This document shows positions 1-13,379 of a stretch of 54,817 nucleotides of DNA, one piece after another (the stretch's first letter is position 1; every line of letters starts with the position of its first letter). Source of the stretch: Acanthaster planci. Lineage: Eukaryota > Echinodermata > Asteroidea > Valvatida > Acanthasteridae. A model generated the notes under the pieces. It was given only the letters and a program-made list of their open reading frames with translations. It did not search any database and was not told where the DNA came from. A program made the translations under genes and the position numbers. The stretch lies in the NCBI RefSeq assembly GCF_001949145.1, contig NW_019091355.1, positions 5,069,503 to 5,124,319 of the forward strand, written 5' to 3'.

Positions 1-318
1 GTTTGGCAGGTAATTTGCAAATTTGCAATTTGCCGGGATGCCACAAATTCATGTTTTGCCATGAACCGGCCCTAGTCTTTACCTACCCTGCTCTCTGAAG
101 ACGATAATGTGCCGGTTTTCTTATTCAGCTCTCGCTGTAGGACATTCAACCTCAGTCCCTCTGCATCCAACAACCGACTTGTCACCTACAGAGACAGCAT
201 GCAATATACATCAATGAATCTCTGGAAAAAACTTACCAGTAGCTTTTCATGGAATCTGTATCAGTTGTGTGTGGACCTTGATAACGAGTTTGCTAGATAA
301 CTAACTTTGATAACTAAC

Positions 319-552
319 TTTCCAGAAATGAGGGGTCCAAAAGTGTGACATTTTCGTGTCCCTATTCCATCTGATCTTTAATATTTTACATGGAAATATC
401 TCCAGAATCGATTTCAAACTATTACTATTTGTTTGGCAGATAATTTGCATGAATTCATAACTCTTGGAGATTAGAACATGTGTTCTGAACTTACAAAATC
501 TTAAGTCAGATGTAACAGGGACACGAAAAAAATGGACCCCGAATTTCTGGAA
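319..552. mobile_element. MITE-like inverted-repeat element, family A, copy 1
   Basis: The left end reads TTCCAGAAATGAGGGGTCC and the right end is its approximate reverse complement (GGACCCCGAATTTCTGGAA). Just inside both ends is a matching pair built on the word GTGTCCCT/AGGGACAC. There is no coding capacity in 234 bp. The same design recurs at 7529-7800 and 14549-14899. It is therefore a non-autonomous DNA transposon family; its superfamily is not clear because target duplications are not obvious. Confidence 0.7.
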
Positions 553-1702
553 TTACCCTTAACAATAATAGCAAAGCAAAAAGTTTGCCATAAGGAATTT
601 TTTCCCTACGTTAACGTCTTCATAATTCAACATGTTGTCCACCTGTACCTTATAACAAAGAACCTTTCTTTGCGTTTGTCCAACATTTTTACTTGAGAGC
701 ATTTCAAGATTTTGGGTAAGAGAAGTTTCGGGCAACTCTCCTCCACAATCTGAAAGGAGTCCTTTAACTCTCCAAAGTTATTTTCACTTCTTCAAATTGA
801 AAAAAAAGGTGAAAAAAAATTATCAATACATCAATGGATTAATCAAGTAACTGAGTAATACATGTACAATGTACTTGTAGGCTTGCTTTAAATACTGTGC
901 ATATGCAGTGGCATAACTAGGCTGATATTTTTCAGTGGGTGCACAAACGTTTTTCAAGGGATTACTGTACATGTACATCTTGTAACTTAGACATATACTA
1001 GTACACAGGTTATGTACATTTCAAAATCTCTAAATGTAGATGGGGGGGGTCATCCTTACTTCCCATGGTGCCGGTAGATGTGCCCCTCTGTGCATGCATC
1101 TAATTTGTACATGTACATGTACCTGCCAGTTGACATGGGCAACCTTGATGGTCAAGACTGCACCAATAATTTTGAAGATTGTTTATGCAGGTTCACATCT
1201 CTCGCCAACATGTAATGTTTTTCATGAGATCTTAGAAAGCACAGACAATACAAAGCTAATAACATTACACCAGAGGGGGACAAAAGCAAATACTTGCAAA
1301 TTGAATGGCTTGAAGATGATAGGCCTGTTGAATCTATTATATTTGCACGTGATTTTTTACAGGTAAACAAACAAACAAACAAACTCTTACTGTTGACTTT
1401 TATCCTGTCTAGAGTAAGGTGAAGGAAAGTTTAATGTTTTATTGTTTTCGTCATTCATCGATGCATTTGACATATTTTTATAAGTTTACCATTGATGCTT
1501 TTACAATGTGCTATGGACACTTGGACAAGCAAAGAGACTTCCTGATAATGTTTGCCTTACGTTGCTTCAAAGAAAATATGACAAGACAATTGTCAGCGGG
1601 AGTACTGTTGATGTGGAAAAGCCTTTTTCCAGTGACCTTAAAATGTGAAATCATGTATACAACAGGAAATGAAAAACATCTGCATCTGCATTGCCCGGAC
1701 CA

Positions 1703-1749
1703 GTTGCCTAGCAACAAGGCAACACTTCCAATGGCTGTTGCCTAGCAAT
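1703..1749. promoter_or_regulatory. Two X-box (RFX-type) motifs
   Basis: GTTGCCTAGCAAC at 1703-1715 is a perfect match to the X-box consensus GTNRCC-(0-3N)-RGYAAC and is itself palindromic. A second copy, GTTGCCTAGCAAT at 1737-1749, differs at the last base. X-boxes are bound by RFX factors, often at ciliary genes, but no start codon or first exon is visible nearby. These may be a distal element or part of a repeat. Confidence 0.35.
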
Positions 1750-2801
1750 ATTTCTTGCAGGTACGAATTATGATTCTGTGGTTTTAGTACATGCAGCTGA
1801 AATGACAGTTCACCTCGGCAACGCATAGCAATATTGAATAAAAAAATTATAACTCATGTAACAGTATGTGTGTAATCATAGGCTTACTAGAGCAGATCAA
1901 TCATCAACCTGGATACGGAAGTTATGCATGCATTCTAAAGAGATTCGCCAGGAGACAATTATTGATGAGCCCCTGCACTGAGGAAGCAAGTGCAGGCAAT
2001 AAGGGTTTACACCATCCAACTAGTCCTTCATCTACCGTAATTATAACGTCATGTCGGCATTCAACCAAGAAGGCCACTGTGTGGTTCTTGACCTAGCAAC
2101 TACAGAGAGTTCTCCATATCAGTGAAAATCAAATTGAAAACTACATGTACCACTGTTTCAGATGAAAAGAATAAAGAAATTAATCCAAGAAAGCATTAAC
2201 CTTTTTCCTGTTGCTCTGTTACATTATAAAATTTCTACCAGACTGCATTGTGTTTAGAATACTCCATGTAAGTCTCCTTAGTCAAGGCAAACACACACGC
2301 TGGTTATGTCAACTTGTGCAGCACCTTGCTTGACTACAGGCTAAGTTGTGTCTGGGAGTCACGAGAACTAAAAGCTTTTTTTTATTTCTAAAAAAATCCG
2401 GCTATAAAACCTGTTAGCTTATGATAAACAGAGTGGTCTACACTACAGATATTCACAAGGCGAATATGTACAAGACTCACTACAACAAAGATGCAAATTT
2501 TGACCTCTGCTGGTTCCCTGCAAGTGGCCAGTATCAGTATAGTCAACCAATAAATGGCCTTGATGTTACCAACTATATGTATTGGTACCAGGTCCAATTG
2601 GCTGTTGAGGAGAGTCACTTGGCACTAGCATCCATGAACAGATGTTCATATTTCCACAGCCTCTGGCAAACACGTAACATACTCAGACTTTGGAGAGACA
2701 TCCAACCCAACTTAATGTCCAACCCTGCTTTATGTCCAAGTCCATGTAGTTTTAATGAATTTGGTCACCAAAGGACAAAACAAATTTTAAAAACACCTTA
2801 G

Positions 2802-2902
2802 CTGCAGCTGTGGCTATTCGAGTATTAGTGGCCACAAAATCTGTAGCTCCTACAACCATCCCGGACTGGCCACTGAGTTTCGTAAGCGACACGTTCAATG
2901 CA
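2802..2902. other. Possible exon, strand unresolved
   Basis: On the plus strand this 101-bp block sits between an acceptor-like CACCTTAG and a consensus donor GTAAGT and is open for 33 codons. On the minus strand the same block is also open and gives an alanine-rich, protein-like peptide (it contains GATDFVATNTRIATAAAK), flanked by AG and GTGTTT. The minus reading would suit the gene whose exons lie at 13361-13379 and 3350-3420, but its phase does not follow directly from 3350-3420, so another exon would be needed. Codon pattern alone cannot decide. Confidence 0.25.
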
Positions 2903-3349
2903 GTAAGTCAAACCGGTCTCATCCTGATCAACATTTGAACTAATCCACAGCCCACATTAGAAGCCATTACTGTAGTTGTAAGTGCATGAAGCTCACACAC
3001 AGGGGAAAAGCACACTCTACTAAATGCATCTCTGACCAACAGGGTGTTATGACCAGCCAAGAGATGCACTTGCCTCAAGTTTAAGAAAGTGTGTGAGCAT
3101 TAACGGCACCTTTTCAGATTGGTCTAGGGATCAATTCATTTACACGTATTTCAACTTATCAGCGAATTAAGTGTCAGTGACTTGACACCTGTGCCTTTTA
3201 TACAAAATGGAAGCGCATGTGAGTGCCTGAAGAGAAAGTTCATTTCTAAAAAAATCTTTTTAAAATCTATCATGACTGGATTGACTAGCTGAGAAAATTT
3301 CAGCTTGCACAAGATAATGAGCGCTCAGGTTTCCCCTTTGGTCTGTTAC

Positions 3350-6300
3350 CTCTAGCTGAATCCCAAAGATGTCTTTGCCCTGTTTCTCTGCTGGCTGTGA
3401 TGGGCTCTGAGTCATTATCTCTAGAGAACATAAAAAAACAAGAGGTCATTTTTAGTTTATTTCAATGCATTTTTTTTAAATAATCCCAACCGCCACAAAA
3501 ATATGGGATCCACTAATGTGCCCACAAATCAAATGATCAATGAAGCATTGTAAATATGATATTAATATTAAATTAACAATATTATTCCATTGACATTTTT
3601 TATTTGTACAAAGCCCGGGCAAGGGACAGTGGACAGATTTTTTTCTGCTGCTATTTTATCCTAATTACTATTTCATTCCCCCAAGCTAATATGTCATTCT
3701 CAAAATATACTTATTCTTTTGAACGAATTTCCTAGCAATTCGTTTGCATGAATTCCTAATTTAGTCACACAGATTACTAATTTGTGTGAGCAAACGACAG
3801 GAGAAAAGTCCTGTATGAGTTATACATTGTTACATAGTCTCAATGCAAGCATTGCTATTGTGTAAATAGTTTATACAAATTCCTACACACAAGCAATTCG
3901 GGGAGCACAAATTAATAATTCTTAGGAAAGACACAGAAATTTGTATGAACGAATTAGAGATTTCTGGGGATGAATTAGTAATTGATGAAGACACTGTAAT
4001 TTGGGCAAACAGATTAGCAAGTCATGGGAATTCCAATGCACAAAATAAAGGGGTTTGAGGTGGCCACTTCAAATTAAAGCTGAAAACAGCTACCGGTAGC
4101 AAAAAGCTGAAACGTAAAAGGTTCCCATACTTTTGTACAGACCAGGCATACAAAAAAGCTGAAATCAGCTAAAAAGCTGAATTCTCACACCCAAGAAAAT
4201 AGTAACACAAAAATAAACAGTTTCACCCTGTACCTTCCCAGGCTTGGTACATTTGTGTTGTAGATAAAGTAGCACCAAGTCTGAAGCCAAACATACAATG
4301 TAATATACGCAAGAAAGAATAATGCATTAATTATGTGGAGCTAATCCTGTCAAGTAAAGGAAACTTTCATCTCTCAAACTAGTAACGTTTTTATCTCAGT
4401 CAGCAAAGACAGTGACGATCCAGGCATCTGGGGAAAAAGTGTCTGTTATTCTGAGGTTAAACCCCTCGGGCAAATGTCAGATGTCTGGGCAAACATGACA
4501 ACCCCCAGGACACCCTAAACCCTTGTCAAAAGATAATGTAACACTGATGACTTCATCACACATGGTACAGAAAATAACAGTTGAGATACAGACATCAACA
4601 ATGAAATGTCGAAAAGAATTCAATTTCTTAATATCCGTCCATCTTACACTGAGGAGAGTTGACAGCGGAAAGTGTAAGTTTTGATTCCGTATAAATCACA
4701 CAATTCCTCTGGGAACTATGGTGGTCTAGCCCTTTTTTAAAGGGCCCATGCAGTACAATTTGTTTGAAGCAGTTTTGGTACATTTCCTTTAAAATTGTCC
4801 CATGTTAACCCTGATTATTTTTTTTAAGATTTGTTTTACCTGTTGTATATTTATGAGCATAAATGCAATGTCATTCAAGGTACAATTCTAGCATTTCAGC
4901 TGTTTTCATTAGAACATTATCAACATTTGGTCATTTTGCTGTCATGAGAAATTTTGTATACTTCAGTGATCTTTTGTTTAAATTAAAAGTAGTGGATCGG
5001 TGAACGTAGTTTACTCGCAAATACTTTCAACTACATTTTGTAGCAAATTTTTGATTCGCAATTTGAACAGAAACCCTCCCCCAAAAATGAAGTGTCTGCC
5101 TGAAATAACCTCACAGCAGCACTGCCTTACATTTGTCAGCGAAAGCACGGAAAAGTTTCAATGTTTAAAAAGTACACTTTTCAATAGAGTAACCAATAAA
5201 AGTCAGATGATTTTCTCATATCTGTGAGAAAAAAGTAGCACAAAACATGTTCCCAATTATTGGAGTTGGTTCCACTTTACACTTCGTTATCCGCCCCAAG
5301 CTGAAGTGCACCCCAAATCGGCGAAAGAAAGACAGGTGGTTACAAGCAGGTTCTTGCACGTGTTCTGCATGTACGCAAAGACGATATGTGCCGGAATAAA
5401 TCACTTGTGTACTAAGCATGCTTAGTGTGAAACACGCATATACTTGCACGCCTCATGGCGCGCCTATGCGGTGGGTACCAAAAAACAACAACAAAAAAAC
5501 CACATATGACAACATCAAATACTGCCCTAGTGCATATATTCAATGTCTTTTGTAAGACTTGAAAAACTATCACCTTCTTTTTGCCTCCAGTGTTAACGAG
5601 TATTTAGATCTTTAAGACATCTGTTTTATGTGATCTACAGACCTGTTGCTCTTTCATGCTACTGTGTTTTAAAGGAACTCTAAAATTGTGCAGACTGAAA
5701 AAACAACTCTCTCGCAAACCTTGTTAATTTGAGGAGGACAGGATGTTTCTTCAGATGTGTGATACAGAAAGTCTCCTTCCTCTTCCACAACTTTTTTCCC
5801 CAAGCAAGGTCAGTGAATGGCCAATCAGTCACATGCAGGAAAATTCTTTCAGACAAAAACATATCCTCTGATGACTGATGATGATCTACAGTAGTAGTGG
5901 ATGGGGGGTGCACCCAAGATACCCCCCCCATTTTCAAATTTACTTTTAGGGATTTTAGGAGAAATTTAGTTAACTTCACTATGATTTTCCTATAGTATGG
6001 AAATAAACCTGAACGCTGATGTTGGGCTCCCCTCCATTTGGGCACCGCCCCCTTTCACCGCCCCCTGTCAGGTGCCCTCTCCAAGCCGTAAATACGGAGA
6101 TTGGTCACTGTAGCATGAAGTGTACATGTAGTTGTCAGATCACAAAGCCACTGAACACATGATGGGTTACAAAGGCATTCGATGGGAAAACTAGTAGTTA
6201 CCAGTATACACGTATTTACAGTATGTACACAATAATAACCAATTCTTCATTAATTCAAAAAGGAATTTTTCGGTACATACATGTACATGTAGTATACCTT

Positions 6301-9300
6301 CCAAACCCTCATTTTTACCTTATTTATTCATCACTTATTTTGAAATGCACAGGGCATGTTCCACTCGAGGAAAATCAACAAACATTATTCATATTACAAA
6401 CAATTTATCAAATTCACCACATTGACTGGAAGACAAGCTGGAACTTGACACCTGTCACAGATGTGTACATGTACATGTAGAGAGATAAATGATAGCAGTG
6501 GGTTGCATCATCATAAAAACTGTTGGAGGTACATTACAATAATAGGCCAGTGGGTAAACAGGCATAGTTACATGGCCTTTAGACAGCACTGAGAGGTTAA
6601 TATTTGCCAAAAGAGATACTTAAAATCTGCTGTGTTGTTGACTGGATAAGTGGTATTGTTATATGGTATAGACATTGCCTACAGTAACAATTGTGAAGAT
6701 TCTGTGTATATGCTGGTGCAACTTTCCAAACATATGCATTTTGCACATGTATGTTAACAAACTTAATGTAACTAAAACATAAACAATTTAACAGTGCATG
6801 GATCCACACGTTTCTCAGCCACTTGGGATTCATTTAAACAGGAAAAAGGGGCCTGATGAAAGGGGTTTGCAGTTTTCCGTTAAAACGATGACAATACTGA
6901 TACTATGCATGTATCAAAACTTCAACAGGAAGCTTTTTCAAATAGGATCCATTAGCAAGGGAACTGTATCACATGGAACTCTCACCTTTCCACAATAGTC
7001 ATTAACATCCTTCTGCAGCCTCTCATAACTTTCCTCTTTTAAGTTGCTACCAACCACAGTTTTCAACCTTCATGTAACCTTATTGCAAGTGCACCTTTTT
7101 AAAAAATTAATAATTTAAAGCAACCTGTTCCAGACAGCAATTAGTGTGAGGAAGCAAGTTTGCCTAATAGATTATGTTGTTCCTTCCTGATTGCCTGTTG
7201 TAACCATGAACAGTGAAGGAGTAACAGACACATATGGCAATTTTAGAATGTAAAACAAGACTGATAATTTTCACAGGAGCGTCCATTTATCCTGTTCATT
7301 TTACAAAATTGATAATTCCAGATGTGATCCATGAATCACAATATACTGTGTCTGGATAGTTTCCAAGGTACATTCAGCTTACAAGTTAAAACATTCATTG
7401 CTTGCTTGCCACTATTCCACTGGTGTTGGGGAAGATAAAAAATGGGATTCTTTTCTCAAAGGAGCCATCCAATTTTTTTTCCATCCACAAATGAATCCTC
7501 CCCCCTCTCCCCACAAGGAATGTAGGTGATTCCATAAATATGGGACCCAATGTGTGACACTTTTGGTGTCCCCCTTACACATGAAACAAATTTTGAAGAT
7601 CGGTTGACACTACAACAGAAAGACATTTGGAAAAAGGAAAGTGGTAAAAATTACAATCTTGTGTGTGCTGCCTAATATACTGTTAAATGGACGAAATATT
7701 TTATTGAGTTGTTACACTATAAGGTGCAAACAAACTGATTGGTTTCGTGCGTGAGGAGGGCACCAAAACTGTCGCAAGGTGGGTCCCAAATTTATGGAAT
7801 TATCCATGTGGTAGTATTGTGTCTAACATGCTTGTGCTTCCAATTTCTTCAAAAGACAAAGCAATATACATGTAATTCCAAGGGGTACAACTTGTCCCAT
7901 CTCCCCCCCCCTTATGCAATTACTGACTGGCTTCATCGCTGCCTGATGAATGGCAGTGGTTTGCATTGATAAGGAGTATCACAATGCTCCGAGCTTAGGG
8001 TGGATTTTCGGAGAGATTATCCAGATATGTGCACTTTTCCAGGGAGAGTCCCTCTGCACAATGCAGCGTCACCTGTATTCACATGTCAAGAGCACTGTTC
8101 ACTGAGTATGCCAAAGGTTTCGTTCTTGTAAATATTAACACTGGATAGGGGAAAAAATAATGCATCATACAAAAGTGACAGTTTACTCAAAATTATTTTC
8201 AAAACATACATGTGTGTGCTTGCAAGTTGGTGCCCCATACTTGTACACATGTAGTTGTCAGGTGGTTTATGATAGTGGCATCAGTGATAAACATTATGAA
8301 CACCAATGAGTCATTGGCCTTTTTTGGAAGGGTAGAAAGCGCTAACATTTGTTGCAAGATCAACTGATTGATATGGGAGGAAAAAACCAAGCAATACTGA
8401 ATACAAAGTGAGGGAGGCAGGAACCTCCTCAGGAGGAAATTTCAGGAGAAATTTTCTCTGTCTTTTTTTCCCTCTGGGAAAGAAAAAACCAGGGAGATTG
8501 AGACTTAAACCCTTGGCCTGCTGTTGACAATACATACAGCATCACAAAGAGTCATAAATTTTGTGCTGTTTTTCACCACACAACCTGAACAATGCGTTGG
8601 ATTGTTCTTCCCAGTACAAAGGTGCAGGCCTTTGGAGGCACCACTCATTACATTCGGATAGTGTACACAATACCATTTTTATCACGAACCTGCATTCTCC
8701 CCAATTTACACAGAGCTGTAAAATAGAAATAATAGGTAAACAACAGCTGACAGCCCTGGGCATTCCCATGTCCAAACTGTTTTCATTAATCCTATACTCA
8801 ATTCAACTGGCCTCGAACAGACAAATTTGCTCAAAAGGTACGGCTGTGGGCGAGAAACAAAACAGTCCATTTTTCCCACGAAGGCCGTTCCAGCTTGTGG
8901 CAGCTCTATATGTAGACAAAAGATGCCGCAGTGTGATGAAATGCTCTAGCGAACTGAAGAAGGTTTCTTATTGGAAATCTCTGTTCTGATTGTGATGATG
9001 TGCACCATCTAGCCCTGAGAAGTTGCATCAGTCATTCTGTAATTATACTTTGCATACTTGTTATCATCTGAAGTGGTACGATGGAGCGATTCCATTACTG
9101 ATTCGATTCCACCGCTGAGAATACATTGTACGGTACTAGCAATTTCTGCTGAACTGCCGATGAAGGTTTTGTACCGGTAAGAGGAGTTCCAGGCAGGGTT
9201 AAGCTGTGGCCAAGCTGCCAGACGCTATCTGTTCCCTGGACCCCCCTCCCAAGCTTCCAGGGAAGCAGGATATTTACATGTATAGGCACAAAGGCTGGAA

Positions 9301-12300
9301 TAGGTAATAAATTCAAACTCTTCCTGTTTTTCCCCACAATCCTAGTAAATTTGGAATTGTGCCTTTTTCTTTACACAGAAGTGATCACATAAAACGTAAT
9401 GGCAAATCAAAAAGAAATTTTCCACAGTTTCTACTATAGATTCTCCAATTTACAAAAGCAATCTGACTGCACAGTACCAGATAGCAAGTACCGCTACCTC
9501 GATGCAGTAATGACTTCAAAAGAGGTGCCCTCACCCCTTCCCCATCATAGCTCCAACACAGGAAAACCAAAAATCAATACAAATGCATGTCTAAAGTTAG
9601 AAAAAAATGTTCTCTCTTACAAATTACACCCCCATGTACATGAGAGTACCTTCATGTGCCTCACAATGTCAATTTTTCCTGGACACGACTACATCAAACA
9701 TTTCTACACTATCAGTTTCCATACAACTACATGTACATGTAAAACTAGGAACGAAATTGTGATCTCCAATCGTACCACAATATTGGAAACATTAATTACA
9801 CGCATGTACATCCAAAGCAAACGTGACTCAACGTGCATCTGAAAGTGACCCACCTGTTAATTTTTCCCTCACGTCAAGAGAGTGCACAGCAGTGTTTTTC
9901 ACACGGTAGGCCTATCCTTTCTGGTTTGTCCTCCCCTCCCACAAACAAGGCTTTTACCAACAAAGCATGGGAAGGTTTGCTACCAGACTGTCCCAGATCA
10001 GCATGCTGAACATTCTGAGGGGCTCAAGTTCAACATCAAGGTCTGTTATGCCCGTGCACCCAGACCACTGGGAATGAAGGACGAGGGGTCAGCAGAGGTC
10101 AGCACACCTGCTGCTGAGACAGCCCGCTCACAGCACGGTCACTAATTGACTAACACGAGAAATATCATGCTCTATTTAACCCCCTAGAAAGACTACCAAT
10201 CTACAGTGCCCAGGATATGCTGCTGTTAGTGCAGAGGTGTTTGCTGAAAAACAAAATTCCAGACACTGTGTGTACATGTGTGTACTGAAATATGACACTG
10301 ACTCTGATAAATTTCTTTCTAAGTTGCATTTGGGACATACCTTGAACATTATTTTCAATGATGACTTGCAATACCAATGCATTAACTCCTACAGTAATTA
10401 AGAGGAAGCACAGTTTTCTTCATCATCAATTTGCCAAAAGGTAGTTTACATTAACTATGAGCCAAAAGCTTTGAAAACTAGAACGTTGCCATTTTGCATA
10501 TAAACCTGAAGTGGCTTAAGTACAAAAAATTACTTTTATTCAGAACAAATTTCTGAAACAAAAAAAATTAAAATGATACATCAAATCCTAAGGTTTTCAG
10601 TGGCAATGGGCCACAAATTAAATTAGAAATGAAAACCGTGGGGCAGACAAGAGAGTTTGTGAATGTACAGGATAGTTGACACTGAATAATGGACAAAGGC
10701 ATTAATATGACTGCCCAAGCAATTATCTTGGGGACCCGCAACTAATCTTAATGTACATGTACAGGAGCATGTACTGTACATGTATGGGGCCCAGGTGTTG
10801 AGTGAAACTTTCAGACCTGTTTTGAAGTGTTTATTCACATCTCATGTAGTTTCGGGTTTAGTTTTAAGTGGCTACTTCATTACTGTGTACACATTTCCTC
10901 TTGGCCATTTCCAAACAATTAAACAATGTATATTGTGTACGCAACAGCTGCAGCGATTTCTTAGAACACACTTCAACTTTCCACTTGTTGCAGCAAAGGT
11001 GAAATAAAAGGTAGCAAAAACATCAATTTCATCAAACAAACAACACTCACATGCTACATGTGCCTGTATGTGAACACAAAGTGTTTGTGTCAACCATTTA
11101 CAGTGAAGTGCTTTTGATGAAAAGGGTGAGCATACAATGAATTTTCTTTTACTAAATCATGGCTAGAAAAAAATCACTTGATTATGGAACTTAAAACCTT
11201 AAACCCTCATACATGTACATGTACCAGTAATTCTTTTAGAACTTTTGTAAGCTACTGCCCTGGATCTTTGAAAATTCTCTTAAGTGGGGGGAAATGCAAC
11301 TATTCAGGGATTAAAAACCCCACTAAGCAATATAAATGGACACAGGAAGTTGCTGGGATCTATGTATGCATGAACTTCCTGCATCCCACAAAATCCTTCC
11401 AATTTACACTTGGGTAGATTTTGAAAGATTTGTTGCATGAAAATTAATAAATTCATAATCTAGTCACAAATACCCGGTAGCAAAAGTAAGCCACTTTGTT
11501 GTGATATTATTTCACTAAACGGAGAATCATTCAAAAGTCAGGATTCATGCACCAGTACAATGCAACAGGAGTATATTTCTCCATCATGCAACTCAACAGC
11601 TTGGTGGAGTTCCCCATTTCTCCTATTCTTCCAAACTTCCACGACTGACTATAAATTTACCTCACTGAAATAGATAACACCTGATCGGTACGATGTAGCT
11701 ACTGCAAGCTGTTGGCAAACTGCAACTCACTTGTGAAATTAATCAGGAGTGCAACAGCTGCATCGGTACGTCAAATTCTCATGGGATTGGCCATTTATGT
11801 AATTTGATTTCAATTCCAACATTCACAATAAATGGTACTGGCTATGCCATTGTTACTTTTAATATTTAAGCTTGTAATAATTGGCTAGTGTATACAGTAT
11901 GCACATTTTAGATGTGTATTTTTTCCATACTGTTTTGATTTAATTAATTTTTTAGTGTTTAAAATGATGAACTTTACTCTGAATGCTTGGCAACCAGTTC
12001 TACAACAAACACTACATTTGCTTCTAAAATTCCAAATAACTGACTGTTAACGAGTTATGTTACAAAGATGGAGAATATTCAAATAAAACTACATATATCT
12101 TAAAGACAGCTGAACAGTAGCACTTCCTTGGATAGGACTCAGTAAAACTTTCATTTCGTTTCCTTAAAATAGGTCATAAAAACGTTTAAAAGTAAAAATG
12201 AAACACAGGGACAAGGTCATGAGTAATTTACATGTATCTACCTTTTTTCCCTCTTTAGATAACTGACAATTAAACCAAACATTGGAAGGAATCCTGCATA

Positions 12301-13379
12301 ATAGTCATAGGCAGAAATTTCATTGGGGGAAATACTGGATGGTTGAAACAGGGCTGGATTTCTTCCTTCAAAGCAAATAGGAAGCTGCACAGCAAGGACC
12401 AGGCTAGAACAATTTGGATGTCAGCTGCGAGACACAAGCTAATTAAAGACATCCATCGGAAGGCGTGTTCTCTTGGGTCAAGGGAAACAAATGGGAATAT
12501 CCCATTATCCCCCTTTAAAGTTTTAACACGAATTTAATAAAAATAAAACCAGCAATGATGGCATCAGGCTTTGATGTTAATGAAAGCCTTTTAACTTAAG
12601 GAGCATAATGTGCAATAAGGGACATTTAGATGCACTGCTTTCACAGGTTTCCAGCAACACATGCTGTCAACAGAGTAAGTATATGTGAATCACCCATTCA
12701 TTAATGATGTAGTATCCTACCAGTACCTACAAGACATGTTACCCTCTAGCAAACATAAATACAGCCTTTTCTCAAATGAAATTTTATGTGAAAACAGTTC
12801 ATTTTTATGCAATTCCAAGTTAAAGTTTCAAGAAATCACAGACTGGTCTGTAACCAATTCAGTCACAATTTAATGTCATATTTATGTTTATTTAAGTAGG
12901 ATAACTCACCTCCCTAAAATATCAAAACACTCCAGAGGCTTGAATTATCAACTCTCCACCTCTCTCCTGGTGTGGCCGGCCATACAATTTTTACAAACTA
13001 AGCCCCTACAAATTTCAACCCAACGGATATTACCAAAAGGACAAACAGAAAACCTGGTCAAACCATGGAGAAATAAAACTGAAAAGCTAGGAAGTTCACA
13101 AAACTGACCGAGGGGGGAACATATAATTAAAAATTCAACATTTTTACAGAGGCAAGTGACCGCACCGTATCAAAAGCTGCGGTTTCACTGCTAGACCCTT
13201 TCAAAATACAGTCTGGGTCAGTGGACGCATATAACGGGCTACCGGTTTATTGATTAATTTCAGTCTCCGCGTATTCTGTCAACGTGCATTTCGATCGAAC
13301 ATCGCTTGGCTTATCACATAAATTTTCGTGTTCATTTATTGAAATGGTGTAAATACGTACCTTCTTCTCCAGTCGACAT
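3350..13379 (-). CDS. Unrecognised gene, 5' part (two exons)
   Basis: Exon 1 is 13361-13379 (minus): ATG followed by codons for MSTGEE and one extra base, then the consensus donor GTACGT. Exon 2 is 3350-3420 (minus). It follows a pyrimidine-rich acceptor ending TTCTCTAG, starts with the two bases that complete a Glu codon, and ends in phase 0 at donor GTAACA. The joined N-terminus is MSTGEEE, then IMTQSPSQPAEK, then QGKDIFGIQLE. The agreement of phase and splice signals is the evidence; the 9.9 kb intron is inferred and could hide further exons. Later exons should lie below 3350 or left of the window. I do not recognise the family. Its start lies about 290 bp from the first exon of the divergent hydrolase gene, suggesting a shared promoter. 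Confidence 0.45.
3720..4030. repeat. Degenerate AT-rich repeat block
   Basis: Related words recur in both orientations, for example AATTCGTTTGCATGAATTCC, AGATTACTAATTTGTGTGAG, GAATTAGTAATTGATGAAG and GCAAACAGATTAGCAAGT. Units are diverged and unevenly spaced, so this is either an old minisatellite or several overlapping copies of a short element. There is no coding potential. Confidence 0.4.
5291..5488 (+). repeat. Interspersed repeat family B, copy 1
   Basis: This block matches the reverse complement of 29156-29320. Shared segments include AGCTGAAGTGCACCCC, GGTTCTTGCACGTGTTCT, GCCGGAATAAAT, GCATATACTTGC, CGCCTCATGG and a final GGTACC/AGTACC-AAAAAC. Copy 1 carries about 30 extra bases near its left end. 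There are no coding features, and the class is unknown. Confidence 0.7.
7529..7800. mobile_element. MITE-like inverted-repeat element, family A, copy 2
   Basis: The ends read ATTCCATAAATATGGGACCC on the left and GGGTCCCAAATTTATGGAAT on the right, an imperfect inverted repeat. Inside are TTTTGGTGTCCCCC and GGGCACCAAAA, matching the subterminal pair of the copy at 319-552. It is 272 bp long and non-coding. Confidence 0.7.

Larger units (their letters stand above)
3421..13360. other. Large non-coding stretch (presumed intron)
   Basis: About 9.9 kb without a supported exon. It contains a degenerate AT-rich repeat block (3720-4030), repeat family B (5291-5488), MITE family A copy 2 (7529-7800), and several ACATGTACATGTA microsatellite tracts (near 6273, 6468, 9729, 10752 and 11211). 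Open frames of 60-147 codons occur here on both strands, but none has convincing splice signals or family similarity. Confidence 0.4.

Noticed and set aside
9399-9842. 147-codon plus-strand open frame
   Set aside because: AT-rich, crosses an ACATGTACATGT microsatellite, and has no recognisable domain or splice support.
9882-10145. Possible exon encoding a peptide with HGKVCYQTVPDQHAEHSEG
   Set aside because: It reads smoothly, but it has no good donor, no family match and no neighbouring exon.
12905-12935. Small minus-strand exon candidate ending in GTGAGT
   Set aside because: It brings a stop codon in the phase required after the exon at 13361-13379.
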